From Hyposmocoma kahamanoa (Eukaryota > Arthropoda > Insecta > Lepidoptera > Cosmopterigidae): 64,000 nt of DNA. Under the pieces are notes generated by a model. That model was not told where the DNA came from. It worked only from the letters and a program-made list of their open reading frames with translations, and did not search any database. Location of the stretch: the NCBI RefSeq assembly GCF_003589595.1, contig NW_020653855.1:4297274-4361273 (forward strand). The letters are read 5' to 3'. Below are positions 1 through 10,365 of this stretch, one piece after another (positions within the stretch are counted from its first letter, which is position 1; the number at the start of each line of letters is the position of its first letter). Position numbers and translations under genes: made by a program.

Positions 1-380
1 AACAAAAAGGATTCAATCCACTTTCGAGATATGGCAGTTTGAAATTTAAAAGCGTTTCTCACTCGTGTTAAATTTTCAAACTCATAATGTCATGTAACTC
101 CACAAATGTTTATTTATGTTTATATGTTGAACTTTTTTGTTGATCTAACAGGTTAGACTTTAGGAACCGTTTGGTAAATATAACTCAATTCTTGATAATT
201 TCGTGGATTGCATCCTTTTTGCTTAACTACGTCCAATTAGGCAAAGGTAGTTGAAAAGCCAATTACTCTAGAAAAGCTAATTACTAGAAATAAATTAAAC
301 CAATGAAACCAATTTATGATAATATATATTTATTGCGGACATTTGGATCCATACGGTAGTAACAAAATAATTTTAAACTA
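1..380. other. AT-rich flank, no gene seen
   Basis: AT-rich, with no frame, TIR or tRNA-like head that I recognise. Confidence 0.5.
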
Positions 381-674
381 ATGTTATTCACAATGGCCAG
401 AGCGACCGAGAACCACAAAAGGCTCGAATACGCCAACCTTGCTCAGTGTTACATCTTTGTGCGTTTTGCGGTTGAAACCCAGGGTTCCTGGGGGCCACAG
501 GCGAAACTTCTAGCGAATGAGCTGTCAAATCGCCTCGTAGAAACCTCCGATCATCACAAGGCCGACAGTTATTTCCGCCAAAGAATAAGTTTAGCAATTC
601 AAAGGCGAAATGTTGTCAGTCTTCTGGGCGCGATGTCTCAGGGTACGGCCCTCAATGAAATTTTGTATTTATAA
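381..674 (+). pseudogene. C-terminal fragment of a non-LTR retroelement polyprotein
   Basis: The 97-residue frame reads like the segment downstream of reverse transcriptase in some LINE proteins. I recognise the pattern YxFVRFAVETxGSWGPQA near residues 23-42 and the block QRISLAIQRRNVVSLLG near residues 67-83. In full elements that region is typically FVPFAVETLGPWG followed by QRISIAIQRGNAASLLGT. The frame is more GC-rich than its AT-rich flanks, as expected for captured element coding sequence. No reverse transcriptase motifs lie upstream in the window, so this is a truncated remnant. The assignment is from memory of the family, not a search. The start at 381 is simply the first ATG; MARATEN at 393 would fit equally well. 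Confidence 0.5.
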
Positions 675-967
675 ATTTTCTTGCTTTTTTTATGTATCTA
701 CCTGCTACTATATAAATTTTGAAGACAAAAAAAAAATATTTTCAATGGAGTATATTTATACTTTTTCAGCGTTTTCTTCCAATTCCAGCGTGCCTTTCAG
801 GTTATGTCAAGACTCGAACATCCGCAATGAATATCAGCATCGTTGAATGCGGACGCTGATTTCGATGAGGATATTTTAATTTATGCAGATTATCTGCGGA
901 TGCTGGTATTCGCAACAAACCTGGTTTGTATTATTATTATGACTTCTTTGTCATGTAGCTTTTTTAT
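675..967. other. Intergenic, nothing recognised
   Basis: AT-rich DNA with no supported feature. Confidence 0.4.
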
Positions 968-1085
968 ATAAAAACTGACCTCAAAAGTTTGTGGAATTAC
1001 ATCAATTTATCAAGGTTTATTGAAATCGGTTAATGCACGAAACTGGATTCATCCCCAGTTTGCCACCCTTAGAGCGCATGTCCTC
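968..1085 (+). repeat. Family D fragment
   Basis: Carries the family D left end (ACTGACCTCAAAAGT for the usual ACCGACCTCAAAAGT), then the ATTGAAATCGGTTA block and CATCCCCAGTTTGCCACC. It stops where family G/H sequence begins. Confidence 0.55.
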
Positions 1086-1405
1086 GCTAAGAAAAGTCGT
1101 CGGGTCTATGCAAGAATTTGTGTCTTTTACAGGTTCATTTCAAATTAAATATTAAATTTCATGGACTTCATTTTATTTTGGATGCTTTATTATTAAGAAC
1201 AAAACAATCGTTATGATTGAGGCTTTTTTTTGAGGTCAGTATAGTAAAATTACTTTGCGAGTTCGATTTCCGGTTCAGACCGACGGTTATTTAAAAATCT
1301 TTGAATGCAGTTCGAATTGATTTTAAAATTAAAACTAAGTTTTCTTTCAGTAAAATGTCCTACCTACGATATTTAAGGTACTTTCCGTGGGACACCCTGA
1401 ATAAT
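1069..1405 (+). repeat. Family G start plus one family H arm
   Basis: 1069-1134 repeats the left end of family G (CTAAGAAAAGTCG, GGGTCTATGCAAGAATT). From about 1136 to GGGACACCCTG near 1395 it matches the right arm of the fold-back at 11380-12132, including TTTGAATGCAGTTCGAAT and CCGGTTCAGAC. Confidence 0.55.
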
Positions 1406-1439
1406 GTTATTAACTTTGAAAATATATAATGTTTATATT

Positions 1440-2010
1440 CATGTCCTTGTTAATTTCATGACAGACTCGACACATCCGGAACAGAGGATCATTGTAGGTA
1501 ACGTTATTGGTACAACATGACACGTGAAACCGTCTGAGGGCGCGTGTACACGCTAAGAAAAGTCGCCGGGTCTATGCAAGAATTCGTGTCGTTTTTACAC
1601 GCGAACTGTGTACACTGCCTCAGCGCCGGACAAGAAAAAATGTTGTTTATTCCCGACCCGACGCGCTTTGCCGCTATTGTATGGGGCGTGGTGACGTGCT
1701 TTGTCCGTAAAAGAACGTTTATACGCGTGGACGGGTGTTGGTTAGTAGTCAACCTAAACGACAACGTATTTCTTACCACAGTGGGTAGGAAAATTATAGC
1801 TACCTGGAAGGCTCGTAATGTACTGACACATTTTACCCTACACAAGTATATCCGAAAGCATTCGTACCGTGTACATTCTCGTCATCTTCTCATCTGCAAC
1901 AGACACGACATGTTTTCGTGGCTAGATCCGACAGAAGTTCTTGTCGTGTACAAGACCATTTTCATTTTTTCTGTAGCAGACACGTCGAATTTCGTAGCAT
2001 GTACACGCAC
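1440..2010 (+). mobile_element. Family G element, copy 1
   Basis: About 570 bp that recurs at 10690-11270. The core from 1541 starts GCGTGTACACGCTAAG and ends near 2010 with GCATGTACACGC, giving short inverted ends. About 100 bp left of the core is also shared by both copies, so the repeat unit is larger than the core. A 172-residue frame crosses this copy (1544-2062), but the second copy breaks it, so I do not call a gene. Confidence 0.5.
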
Positions 2011-2075
2011 CCCATGGATTTTTTTCAAATATAAATGGAATACTCTATTTCTTTTTTTATAATGCAACATACTCA

Positions 2076-2264
2076 TAGCTCCGCAATAGGGACACCCTGT
2101 TTTCGCGGGTGCCATGGAAACCTACATAGACAACCACAAATTACACTCAAACTCACGAGAGAAATAAATGTAGGCTATATACATATTTCTCCCGGCCTAG
2201 GAATCGTACCCAGGACCTTTGCGTGGCAGTCTGGCATGGTAACTGTTCGGCAACGGAGGCAGTT
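2076..2264 (-). repeat. Family S tRNA-derived SINE
   Basis: Read on the minus strand it starts ACTGCCTCCGTTGCCGAACAG, a decayed TGGCCTAACGG box A. A degenerate box B follows, then GGGAGAAATAT and the GTGTCCATGGCACCCGCG block. It ends at the AGCTCCGCAATAGGG equivalent. Confidence 0.75.
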
Positions 2265-2351
2265 AAGTTAATCAATACTGATGTACCCTCTTAACAGAAA
2301 CCTAATCGTCCAAATCGGTTGACAAATGCCGTTTGAAAAAAAAGTTTACAC

Positions 2352-2579
2352 CATTGACTTACAATTATATGGACGTCGGGTCCGCGCTAAAAAGTGTCCG
2401 CACTTGTAAGGCGCTAAAATCGTATACAGAGCGCGACACTCCGCTTTAGTCTTCATTTGTTCTACTGACAGCTCGATACTGCGATGACATTACAATTTAA
2501 ATTTCGAATAGGTTGACTTGGGACATTTTTTTCGTGGTTTTTGTATTAGACCCGTCGTCCATTTATTTGTAAGTCAATG
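2352..2579 (+). mobile_element. Family E MITE, copy 1 (228 bp)
   Basis: Ends are CATTGACTTACAATTATATG and the inverse of CATTGACTTACAAATAAATG. It is flanked by a perfect 8-bp duplication GTTTACAC at 2344-2351 and 2580-2587. It holds no coding capacity. An 8-bp TSD with CA...TG ends fits the hAT or P superfamily. Confidence 0.85.
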
Positions 2580-2589
2580 GTTTACACAC

Positions 2590-2656
2590 AAAATAAAATA
2601 GGTACAATCGAACTGAGAACGTCCTCCTTTTTTAAACTCTGTTAAAAGGCACTTTT
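2590..2656 (+). repeat. Family D right-end fragment
   Basis: Contains ACAATCGAACTGAGAACGTC then CTCCTTTTTT and a decayed GTCGGTTAAAA end. Confidence 0.45.
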
Positions 2657-2982
2657 GACCTATAATCACATACGACTTTGTTATACCAAGTATACGGATA
2701 CGCTATTACATTATTCCATCACCATATTTATACCTTTTCGTACGTGTTGACATGAATTTAGGACTCGAAGAAACACTCCTCACGCGCTCTAAGCTACTTT
2801 CGTTGAATATCAAACATATTGAATTTGAAGAAAATGGCAACTCAATAATTTGTTTTGACGTTTTAGGGCGTCTAGTGTTTAATATGCGCGTCGTGAGGAC
2901 GTTTCAATTCCCGGTTGGACCAAATAGGTAACTTTTTTTTTAAATATGGCAGACGACTATTACAATACTATAGTATAGAAAG

Positions 2983-3070
2983 AGTGGAATGTGAGCATTA
3001 CTGCGTTCCGGTTTTGAAGGGTAATGATGTTGACGAAATTACAGACACATGGGACTTATTAACTAAACTA
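2983..3070 (+). repeat. Family A fragment
   Basis: Matches the middle of family A: TGCGTTCCGGTTTTGAAGGG and ACACATGGGACTT, truncated on both sides. Confidence 0.6.
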
Positions 3071-3105
3071 ACAGACAACTCACGTATTCAGAATTCCCGA
3101 CGTAT

Positions 3106-3277
3106 TTAGAACCGTCTTCAAAAAAGAGGAGGTTTTCAATTGGACTGTATGTTTTTATTTTGTAAATTTACGCGATAACTCGTTTTTTTAACCGATTTGA
3201 TAATTCCACCTCTACGGATGGCAAACTAGGGGATGAATGACTTTTGAGGTCGGTTTTTTAGTACTCGTTACTGAGAT
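3106..3277 (-). repeat. Family D, internally deleted
   Basis: Both ends are present in reverse: ACCGTCTTCAAAAAAG at the left and TTTTGAGGTCGGTTTTTTAG, GTTACTGAGATTA at the right. The central part is deleted. Confidence 0.6.
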
Positions 3278-4034
3278 TATTGCTCGACATGTTTCGGACC
3301 AGTTCGTGGTCCTTAATTATGAGAGAAAGTATGACTCACTCGCTCTCATGCCCACTGTGTCCGACCAGCTCCACCCGCGAAGACCTGCTAAAGCAGCATA
3401 GAGGTGGCTGCTAACTGGTTCAAAGAAGTATAACTCAGGTTTTCTACTGGTCTTTGGCATTGACTCGGTAAGATCCCGCGGCGACTCGACGCAAAGTGAG
3501 TCACTCTGTGTTTCTCAACAAGTACAATTTGGGACTATGTATATTGAATAGGCTAGAGTGAATAGACATTTTTTAGGCAGACGTGTACCATCATTGGTCA
3601 CATCGTGAGTGAGTAATTATTTATAAAAAAAAGTAAAATTCAAATGTCTTTATTTCGGAATATTCATCCATAAAGGTCAGTAACAAAGCACTTAAAAATA
3701 GAGTTAGTACTATAATTTTTTTTTTCTAAAACTAATATGCAAAATGGACCAGTGCTCATGAAAAGAACCCTGGACCCTGTTTGCAATTGTTTTCGCTTTT
3801 GTCGCTGCCACGAGCTCTATGCACCAGGGAAACCGCTCTTTTTCGCGTGACCTTAGCTATGGCGAACATTCCCGATGCACTGCAAAATCATGGCAGCTTC
3901 AACAACGTCCTGAATGTGTAATTGTATAAAATTCGTAGGGCGCTAAGAGATTTTAAGGTATAGTTGACCCAGAGGCTGCAAGTACGAAAAGACTGGCAAT
4001 ATGCCTTGAATAGGACAATTTTTAAATCGTCTAC
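3278..4034. other. No feature recognised
   Basis: I see no supported frame and none of the named families. Confidence 0.35.
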
Positions 4035-4200
4035 ACCTTCTAGCATACTGTGGCTGACGCTATACCAACTAAGCCACGGAACGAACCAGCGGATGTCACG
4101 AATTTTTCTATGTGCTTGCGTCGAATCTTTGTATTTTAGTTTTTCAACGACTTTTTAGCCGTAGCGCCATCTATGAGAAATCTATGACAATCTATTTCTA
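4035..4200 (-). repeat. Family B SINE, 3'-truncated
   Basis: On the minus strand: TAGCCGTAGCGCC boundary, the CGCAAGCACATAGAAAAATT block, then CCGTGGCTTAGTTGGTATAG (box A). It breaks off before box B. Confidence 0.7.
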
Positions 4201-4221
4201 TGTATAATCTATTTAAAGTTC

Positions 4222-4570
4222 CTGAAACCCGTGAAATTTAACATTCCCTTACAAGATGCAGGCATTTACAAGCTTGACTGTGAGTGTGGTCTCTCTTATA
4301 TTGAACAAAGAAGCGAAGTATTTGTACCTGCGTCAAAGAACATATAGCCGATGTCAAACACCGTTGCGTAAACAAGTTTGCAGTCTGCGAGCATATCATG
4401 GATAAACCTACACATTCAATGAAGTTTGACAAACTCTAGGTCCTTGCAAAAGAAGTCCGTTATCTCAGGGTACTGCGAGAGGCCATTGAAATTAAAAACA
4501 TCCTAATTTCAACAGGGAAGATGGTTTCTCCGTACCACCAGTTTTGGATCCAGTGTTTCCTCTGACGAAA
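4222..4570 (+). pseudogene. GIY-YIG endonuclease remnant of a Penelope-like element
   Basis: In frame from 4222 the reading is LKPVKFNIPLQDAGIYKLDC then ECGLSYIEQ. GIY is at 4261-4269 and the YIG triplet reads YIE. A frameshift near 4320 moves to a frame giving CVKEHIADVKH and AVCEHIMDKPTHSMKFD, then a stop, then EVRYLRVLREAIEIKN. In the family this domain nicks target DNA for retrotransposition. The frameshift, the stop and the G-to-E change in YIG mark it as dead. No reverse transcriptase is found upstream; a family B SINE lies there instead. Confidence 0.7.
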
Positions 4571-4932
4571 AATCCCAAACAGACATACTACTGCAGTACT
4601 AATTAATATGTTTTAATTTATTCTAATTCCTATTATTAATTAATAATAAATTGAACTTAATAAAAATTCATTCAATACAATAATTTGTAAAACGTAATGT
4701 AGCGTAAATTGGAAAGTTTCTTTGTAAAATTAAAAATAAGGTATTATTGTAACTATAGTGAAAAAATAGGGTGGTTTGCATCAATATTAGACATAACTGG
4801 TTGAAGACTGTACCACCTCAGTCAAACGAAACATCGGTTTGTTTGAAAAAACAAATATACGCGATTTAAATCCGGAAAAATAGTTTCATTTCCTATATGC
4901 AACAATCGCGTAAACCTAAGACCTCGGTAAAT
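4222..4932 (+). mobile_element. Penelope-like element, 3' portion
   Basis: Begins inside the protein region with a GIY-YIG remnant. A 3' region near 4590-4800 follows, shared with the copy at 24176-24430. It ends in the repeated terminus ACGAAACATCGGTTTGTTTG ... TAGTTTCATTTCCTA ... CTAAGACCTCG. The same terminus occurs at 12.7, 24.1-24.5 and 63.5 kb. Penelope-like elements are retroelements with a reverse transcriptase joined to a C-terminal GIY-YIG endonuclease; only the latter survives here. Confidence 0.75.
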
Positions 4933-4935
4933 CTA

Positions 4936-5268
4936 TAATGTTTCGTCACCCAGTTAGATACCTTTACAGCTACCAGGCTCGGCTAGAGATGTCGCTATTC
5001 ATTCATTGTATTTAAATTTTTATTAAATTAATATTCAATTATTTTTATGTGAAATTACTCCACTAGTTTGTTATAATTATCAATATAAAGATAGAATCCT
5101 CAGAAACAATTCTTTCGATCCGGCCGGATTCGAACCGACATCTTCTAGTACACCGTGACAGACGTTATACCAACTAAGCTACGAAACGAACCAGCGGACC
5201 TCACGAATTTTTCTATGTACTTGCGTCGTATCTTTGTGTTTTGGTTTTTCAACGACTCTTTAAATTTC
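4936..5268 (-). repeat. Family B SINEs, 5' piece plus a full 3' part
   Basis: 4936-4998 is the 5' end of one copy in reverse (TTTCGTCACCCAGTTAGATA). About 5010-5268 is a second reverse copy: shared tail, then GGATTCGAACCGAC (box B reversed), then ACCAACTAAGCTACG (box A reversed). Confidence 0.7.
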
Positions 5269-5689
5269 TCTCTCAAAGACTCTCCGAGGCCCAGATTGTA
5301 AATTGCCCTAACCTCAAGTTCATATATCCATATAAATAGAATCAAATTACTTAAACTATCAACAAAATATTATAAGCATAACCAATAAAACAATCGACAA
5401 AAACGTAGACAAGCAAATTATCTAAACAAAGAACTAAGCGGAGTGGGACCGGAAATGAGCTCCCGCGCCGCAAGATGGCGCCGGTTCCGGCAGACTCGTT
5501 AACTTAATTATTGTATAACCTTTTGTGGTTTCAAGGGTTGAATGATAAGCATTGAGATACCTTAATATTGTGTTGAAACCTGTAATAATATTACATTATT
5601 CTACCTCGTAAACCAAAAGCGGTGGTGGTCTAGTGAGATAACAATATCTTCTTAAATAAGGGGTCGTGTTCATTCCCTATGGTTTTTTT
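5269..5689. other. No gene seen
   Basis: 5270-5330 resembles 22690-22770 (TCTCTCAAAGACTCT then GGCCCAGA), a low-copy repeat. The rest is unassigned. Confidence 0.35.
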
Positions 5690-5925
5690 TATGATGCCAA
5701 GTTACGGGACGAACAAGTCGTGAGCCTGGTGGTGTACGACACGCCTTTCCATAGCAGTTGCAGTGCTTTAAATCGCAAAGATCTGAGAGACTGCCACTGT
5801 GCCATCACCCTGAGACGCTGTTGATAACTCTCATGTGCCTGTAATTTCACCGCCAACCTTACTTTATTATTACTGTTTCACGGTAGAAATAGGTAAGCTG
5901 GCAGTTAACGGCGTGCACAAGGTTT
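5690..5925 (-). repeat. Family A copy, reverse
   Basis: Starts ATGATGCCAAGTTACGGGAC GAACAAG (tail end) and runs through CCTGTAATTTCACC to GGTAGAAATAGGTAAGC. Head-to-head with the next copy. Confidence 0.75.
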
Positions 5926-5937
5926 TTTAGTTAAACA

Positions 5938-6070
5938 AGGGTGACGGGCGCAGTGGCTGTGCCCCTCAGATCTTTGCAATTTAAAGCTCTGAGTGTCACT
6001 GCAATATGGACAGGCGTGTAGCTTACCATCAAGTGCATGACTAGTTCGTCCCTTTATATTATAAAAAAAG
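5938..6070 (+). repeat. Family A copy, forward, 5'-truncated
   Basis: GGGTGACGGGCGCAGTGGC through GGACAGGCGTGTAGCTTACC to TTATATTATAAAAAAAG. Confidence 0.75.
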
Positions 6071-6153
6071 ACGAAAATTTCGTCTAAATAAATCTACCTT
6101 TCTTGCTTACATTGCTAATTACTATATCTTTATTTTTTTTTTATTTATTGCTA

Positions 6154-7354
6154 CATAGGGCACATTATAAGTTTCCGGAGCTGGCCACTTACATAAATAA
6201 TATTTAAAAAGTCATTTCAACATTTGAAAATGGAACTCTTTGGCTGTAGAATACAGTTTGTTTCATCTGACTGTAACTTGTTTTTACATTGTGGCTTTTA
6301 GAAATTGGTTGTCTACATCACCATGAATTTAACTAGTGAAAATTTTCGTACTATGATTTCGTACAACTTTATGTGTAATTTGACAGCTCAGCGGAGCTTT
6401 GCTCGGCTTCAAACTGCTTTTGGCGATGAAGCACCATGCAAGATGACTATTTATAGCTGGTTTGCAGAATTCAAACGCGGTCGTATGAATCTCAGTGACT
6501 AATTTCGTGATGGTCGCCCGTCCACTGCTATGAACAGCAAAAAATGGGACATACCACGAGATTCGGACGTCTTTAGGCATAGGTATGAGTCAAATACAAA
6601 CAATACTACACAAATATTTGGGTGTGAAAAAACTGGGCTCTCGGTGGATCTCACACAATTTGACTGAGGCTCAAAAAACGGATCGCGTCATTTCATGCTC
6701 ATCGCGTCACTTGGTGCAATGCCATGCTTACTAGATACAACGAAGGGACATTTGGTGTGGGACATAGTGACAGGTGACAAAATATGGATTTATAGTTATG
6801 ATCCCAAAACAAAGCAGCAATCGAGCGTATGGGTCTTTCGAGATGCGCCGAAACCAACCAAAGTGGCGCACGTGCAAAGTGCATCTAAGCGGATGATTGC
6901 TTCTTTTTTTAATAAAACTGTACACGTGGCTACTATTGCTTTGGAGAATCGTTGTACCGTGAATAGTGATTGGTACACGACCATTTGTTTGCCGACAGTT
7001 ATTGACAAACTCCGTAAAATAACAGTATACGCCGTATCATCTTGCACCACGATAATGCCAGTTCTCACACGGCCAGACAGATAAATGAATTTTCGAAGGT
7101 GAACAACGTTGGCTTTATGACCCATCCCGCGTACAGTCCCGACCTGGTGCCTTGTGACTTTAATTTATTTCCAAAAATTGAGAACCAGTTACGCGGTCAA
7201 TGATTTTCATCACCTGTAGAGGCTGTCGAAGAGTATGAAAAATATGTTTAAAAAAAACGCTAAGGGAGAATATTTTGAGAAACAATAAATTCATTTCTGA
7301 CCATTTATAGTATTTTTTTCTTATTCATTTCGGAAATTTATAGTGCGCCTCACG
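6154..7354 (+). mobile_element. Decayed mariner element (1201 bp)
   Basis: The left end near 6152 (TACATAGGGCACATTATAAG) and the inverse of the right end at 7331-7356 (TACGTGAGGCGCACTATAAA) match at 20 of 26 positions. TA lies on each side. The interior is a broken mariner transposase gene. It is much older than the copy at 9081, judging by TIR and frame decay. Confidence 0.85.
6323..7288 (+). pseudogene. Mariner (DD34D) transposase pseudogene
   Basis: Starts MNLTSENFRTMISYNFMCNL, the N-terminal helix-turn-helix region, with FGDEAPCKMTIYSWFAEFKR following. An in-frame TAA at 6500 replaces the Asp of the usual NLSDDFRDGRPST. After a frameshift the reading is GMSQIQTILHKYLGVKKLGS, then another shift. 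The catalytic block is TGDKIWIYSYDPKTKQQ near 6772-6822. A later frame shows HHDNAS and then MTHPAYSPDLVPCDFNLFP. So all three Asp codons survive in different frames. The end GEYFEKQ-stop at 7288 matches the family C-terminus after an internal deletion. It cannot make transposase. Confidence 0.85.
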
Positions 7355-7947
7355 TATACATGTAGAATTGTTGTAAATTGATCTTAAAAAATATCACAGT
7401 GACAGTAGATATATAAACCCTGTTAGGGCATTGCCATATATTATATTTAATTTAGTTCAAATAAGAGAGGTTGCATACAAATAATTATTACAATATAACA
7501 AAATAACCGAAGTACATTACATTATATATGTCTCTCCTAACACGATCTCAATCAAATTGACGTACCGTGAATTCGAGTATTATTACGGAACATGACAGTT
7601 TTCACACGGGAGTGATAGAGAATGCAGTATTTTACTATATTAAAGGAACTCGGTGATGCGTAGCGTACCTCGTCGGACAAAACAGTCAGGCGTTTTATAC
7701 GGGTAACTAGGCGTTGTGCTAAATTGTACAATATAGCACTCAAGCGCGAACAAACCGAACTTTGTTCGAAATTCGAATGAAAATGGTTTTCATGTAGATT
7801 AGTGTATTATATTGTGCACACAGGGTTGTTTGTATTCCTACGAAGGACTGTAATAGTATATTTTTTATCGAGGGACTAAAACAAGCCAATAAAGACCCAA
7901 GCTTTAGCGAGGCTGTCTATTACTCCGAGAGTTCATATAGGATATTA
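7355..7947. other. No feature recognised
   Basis: AT-rich DNA with short frames only. Confidence 0.4.
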
Positions 7948-8070
7948 GGCTCTTGCCACACAGTGGCGGTCGCGGAAGCGTTTTGGGCGCGAGAATTTTT
8001 GTAATGTACGACTTTATATGAACCCTGCCACACTGAAACGCGCGCCGTCCGCCTATGTGTGGCCTGAGCA
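7948..8070. mobile_element. Short GC-rich TIR element
   Basis: Left GGCTCTTGCCACACAGTGGC and the inverse of the right end CTCAGGCCACACATAGGCGG match imperfectly. The interior holds paired CGCGCC-rich motifs and no coding. About 120 bp. The target duplication is unclear. Confidence 0.45.
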
Positions 8071-8629
8071 TAATTCTAAAGTTTTCGCGGAATTTTATTT
8101 CCAACCAGACAGATACAACAAAAGCAACAAAGCGCCACGATTAGCGGTCTTTGGTAACTGAGAGCGTGTCGTGTTGTGATGGCGCTGCTGGTACTGGTGG
8201 CGTTCTGTAGACTGTAAATTACCATGGATAGCAGTAATATAGCCTGGTCCAAGGTTAATAATAGACTCCGCAGCCCCGCAGCCTCCATACGTCTTACTTA
8301 GCATGTTTTAGCAGTTGAAAAGACGAAAGTCCGGTTTATAGCAATTAATTCAGTACAACAACTATATTAATATCTTAAAATGTACACGGTTCAAAAATAA
8401 AAAAGTAGATGTTTTCGATACCGCCCTCGTGGAGAGAGTGACGATGGAAAGAAACAAAATGAGAATGCGAGGTAAAATGGAACAATTCAAAATTTAAAAC
8501 TTAAATATGAGTAGAAGAAGAAAAAACGGTACGATACGAATGGAGAGAGGCGGTACAAAAAGGTGGAATGACGGTGTAAGGAGGTCACACCGTCACAGTG
8601 TCACTAAAATGGTCCTTACACAAACGCAT
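8071..8629. other. No feature recognised
   Basis: Two overlapping short minus-strand frames (8076-8304) show no family motif. Confidence 0.35.
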
Positions 8630-8745
8630 AAGGTATGTTCCGGTTTCGAAGGGTAAGGGTGCTGGTGAAATTACAGGCACATAGGACTTGGCAACTTACA
8701 TCTCAGGGTGACGGGCGCAGTGGCAGTGCCCCTCAGATCTTTGCT
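8630..8745 (+). repeat. Family A copy, left half of an interrupted copy
   Basis: Runs from TGTTCCGGTTTCGAAGGGTA to CCTCAGATCTTTGCT and resumes at 10484. Confidence 0.85.
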
Positions 8746-8748
8746 CCA

Positions 8749-9066
8749 ACGGGACAGAACTTCTTGCTTCGTGCGGCCATACCGACGACGCAGTTGTACC
8801 TGTCTCGACTGCATTACTCCACGAAGTCTGAGGATATAGTGGAGTATATCCGGTTGAAAGCCCAATTCACCCTGAGGGTCGAACGTTTGGAGTCTCGCCA
8901 CAACGTTAACTTTAATTCGTTTGTGGTGAGGGTCCCAACGGTCCATCTGTCGACCTTCATGCAGGTAGAGTTTTGGCCGAAGGGTGTCATGTTCCGGCGA
9001 TTCAGAGGAACGATACATGACACTTGTTTGCGTCGCACGTCGCCGAATAGTAATTCGTGTAAATAG
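8749..9066 (+). pseudogene. C-terminal half of a LINE ORF1-like protein
   Basis: The frame, open from within the insertion to TAG at 9064-9066, reads TTQLYLSRLHYSTKSEDIVE, a hydrophobic stretch, SRHNVNFNSFVVRVPTVHLS and FWPKGVMFRRFRG. I recognise this as the C-terminal domain of a protein common in lepidopteran genomes and associated with non-LTR retroelements; it probably packages RNA as an ORF1p does. The frame stays open upstream only by running into family A, so its apparent start (8635) is not real. The N-terminal half is missing. Compare 58862-59715, which holds only an N-terminal half. Confidence 0.6.
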
Positions 9067-9080
9067 TTAATAAGTTTATA

Positions 9081-10363
9081 TTAGGGGTTAAAGTATGAAA
9101 TTGCCGTTTTATTGCAATAGGTTCTTTGAATTTTCATAGAATCTTCATGGTTTGAGGTTTTCGAATGAAACTTTTTTCAAATGGTTTCTGTGATTTTTTT
9201 TTTTAATTTGAAACATTTGAATATCGACTTTCAATTGTTTTTGTTATTCAATTTAGACAAGAAAGATGGATACTGCGAAAATTCGAGTGATTTTTGAATA
9301 CGAGTTCCGACGCGGAACTAACGCGGCAGAAACAGCCCGCAATATCAATGCTGCGTTTGGAGAGGGGTCTACTAATGAACGCACCGTGCGATTTTGGTTT
9401 AAACGCTTTCGTGATGGAAATTTCGACTTAAAGAACGAGCCACGAGGAAGACCGCCCACACAGGTGAATAACGATGAATTAAGAGAGATAGTGGAAGCCG
9501 ATCCTAGTCAAACTACCCAGGAATTAGCGGCATGGTTTAACGTTACCTTACCCACAATATTGACTCACTTGCGTCAAATCAATAAAATAAAAAAATACGA
9601 AAAATGGGTGCCTCATGATTTGACTGATCTGCAGAAAGAAACGCGTGTTGAAACTTGTGTTGCCTTGTTGAACCGGTACAGAAATGAAGGAATATTGGAT
9701 CGAATTGTAACATGTGATGAAAAGTGGATTCTTTATGATAACCGGAAAAGAAAAATGCAATGGCTGACCCCAGGTCAAATGCCACAACAGTGTCCTAAAG
9801 CAAAACTTACCAATAAAAAGGTAATGGTAACTGTTTGGTGGTCTCAGCATGGTGTTATTCACTATAGTTTTCTCCGATCTGGTCAAGCAATAACGGCAGA
9901 TGTCTATTGTGCCGAACTCCGAACCATGTTGACAAAACTAGCAGTAAAACAGCCCCGACTCATGAATCGATCTTCACCATTATTGCTCCACGACAACGCG
10001 AGACCTCACACAGCACGAGAAACCATTTTGACCCTTCAGGAACTGCAGTTAGAAACCATTCGTCATCCTCCGTATTCACCAGACCTTGCTCCAACGGACT
10101 ACCATTTTTTTCGTGATTTGGACAATTATCTACGTGACAAGAAGTTTTCTTCCCAGGAGGCAGTACAAAATGCTTTCACACAGTTTGTGCAGTCTAGATC
10201 GTCGGAGTTCTATCGCAAAGGCATTAATAACCTTCCCATTAGATGGCAGCAATGTATAGATAATAATGGCAACTATTTTGATTAAATAAATTTGTTAAAA
10301 ATTTAAAAAATAAACAATTTAGATTTTCAGTACAAATCGGCAATTTCATACTTTAACCCCTAT
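9081..10363 (+). mobile_element. Intact mariner element (1283 bp)
   Basis: The TIRs at 9081-9106 and 10338-10363 match at 25 of 26 positions; both contain AGGGGTTAAAGTATGAAATT. The TA target duplication is at 9079-9080 and 10364-10365. The length is what mariners usually have, and the single gene is uninterrupted. This is the youngest layer of a three-level nest. Confidence 0.95.
9266..10285 (+). CDS. Mariner transposase, full-length (339 aa)
   Basis: Cut-and-paste transposase acting in the nucleus on its own TIRs at TA targets. Residues 1-110 hold two helix-turn-helix DNA-binding regions (ERTVRFWFKRFRDG near 38-51) with a GRPP linker at 61-64. WVPHDL is at 114-119. The catalytic Asps are D151 (TCDEKWILYDN), D243 (LLHDNARPH) and D278 (YSPDLAPTDYHFF), spaced 34 residues apart at the second step, i.e. 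DD34D. The protein ends CIDNNGNYFD. Motifs and wording are close to the cecropia-type group that includes human Hsmar1/SETMAR; that placement is from memory. No stop or frameshift is seen. The start is the first ATG after the 5' TIR. It lies 185 bp inside the left end, with no other gene in the element. Confidence 0.95.
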   Translation: MDTAKIRVIFEYEFRRGTNAAETARNINAAFGEGSTNERTVRFWFKRFRDGNFDLKNEPRGRPPTQVNNDELREIVEADPSQTTQELAAWFNVTLPTILTHLRQINKIKKYEKWVPHDLTDLQKETRVETCVALLNRYRNEGILDRIVTCDEKWILYDNRKRKMQWLTPGQMPQQCPKAKLTNKKVMVTVWWSQHGVIHYSFLRSGQAITADVYCAELRTMLTKLAVKQPRLMNRSSPLLLHDNARPHTARETILTLQELQLETIRHPPYSPDLAPTDYHFFRDLDNYLRDKKFSSQEAVQNAFTQFVQSRSSEFYRKGINNLPIRWQQCIDNNGNYFD

Positions 10364-10365
10364 TA

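Noticed and set aside
1544..2062. 172-residue plus-strand frame
   Set aside because: It lies across a family G repeat. In the second copy (10690-11270) the same stretch needs frame changes, and there is no motif.
8635..8748. ATG at 8635 as start of the frame ending 9066
   Set aside because: 8635-8745 is family A sequence. The retroelement insertion starts at 8746, so the upstream extension is accidental.
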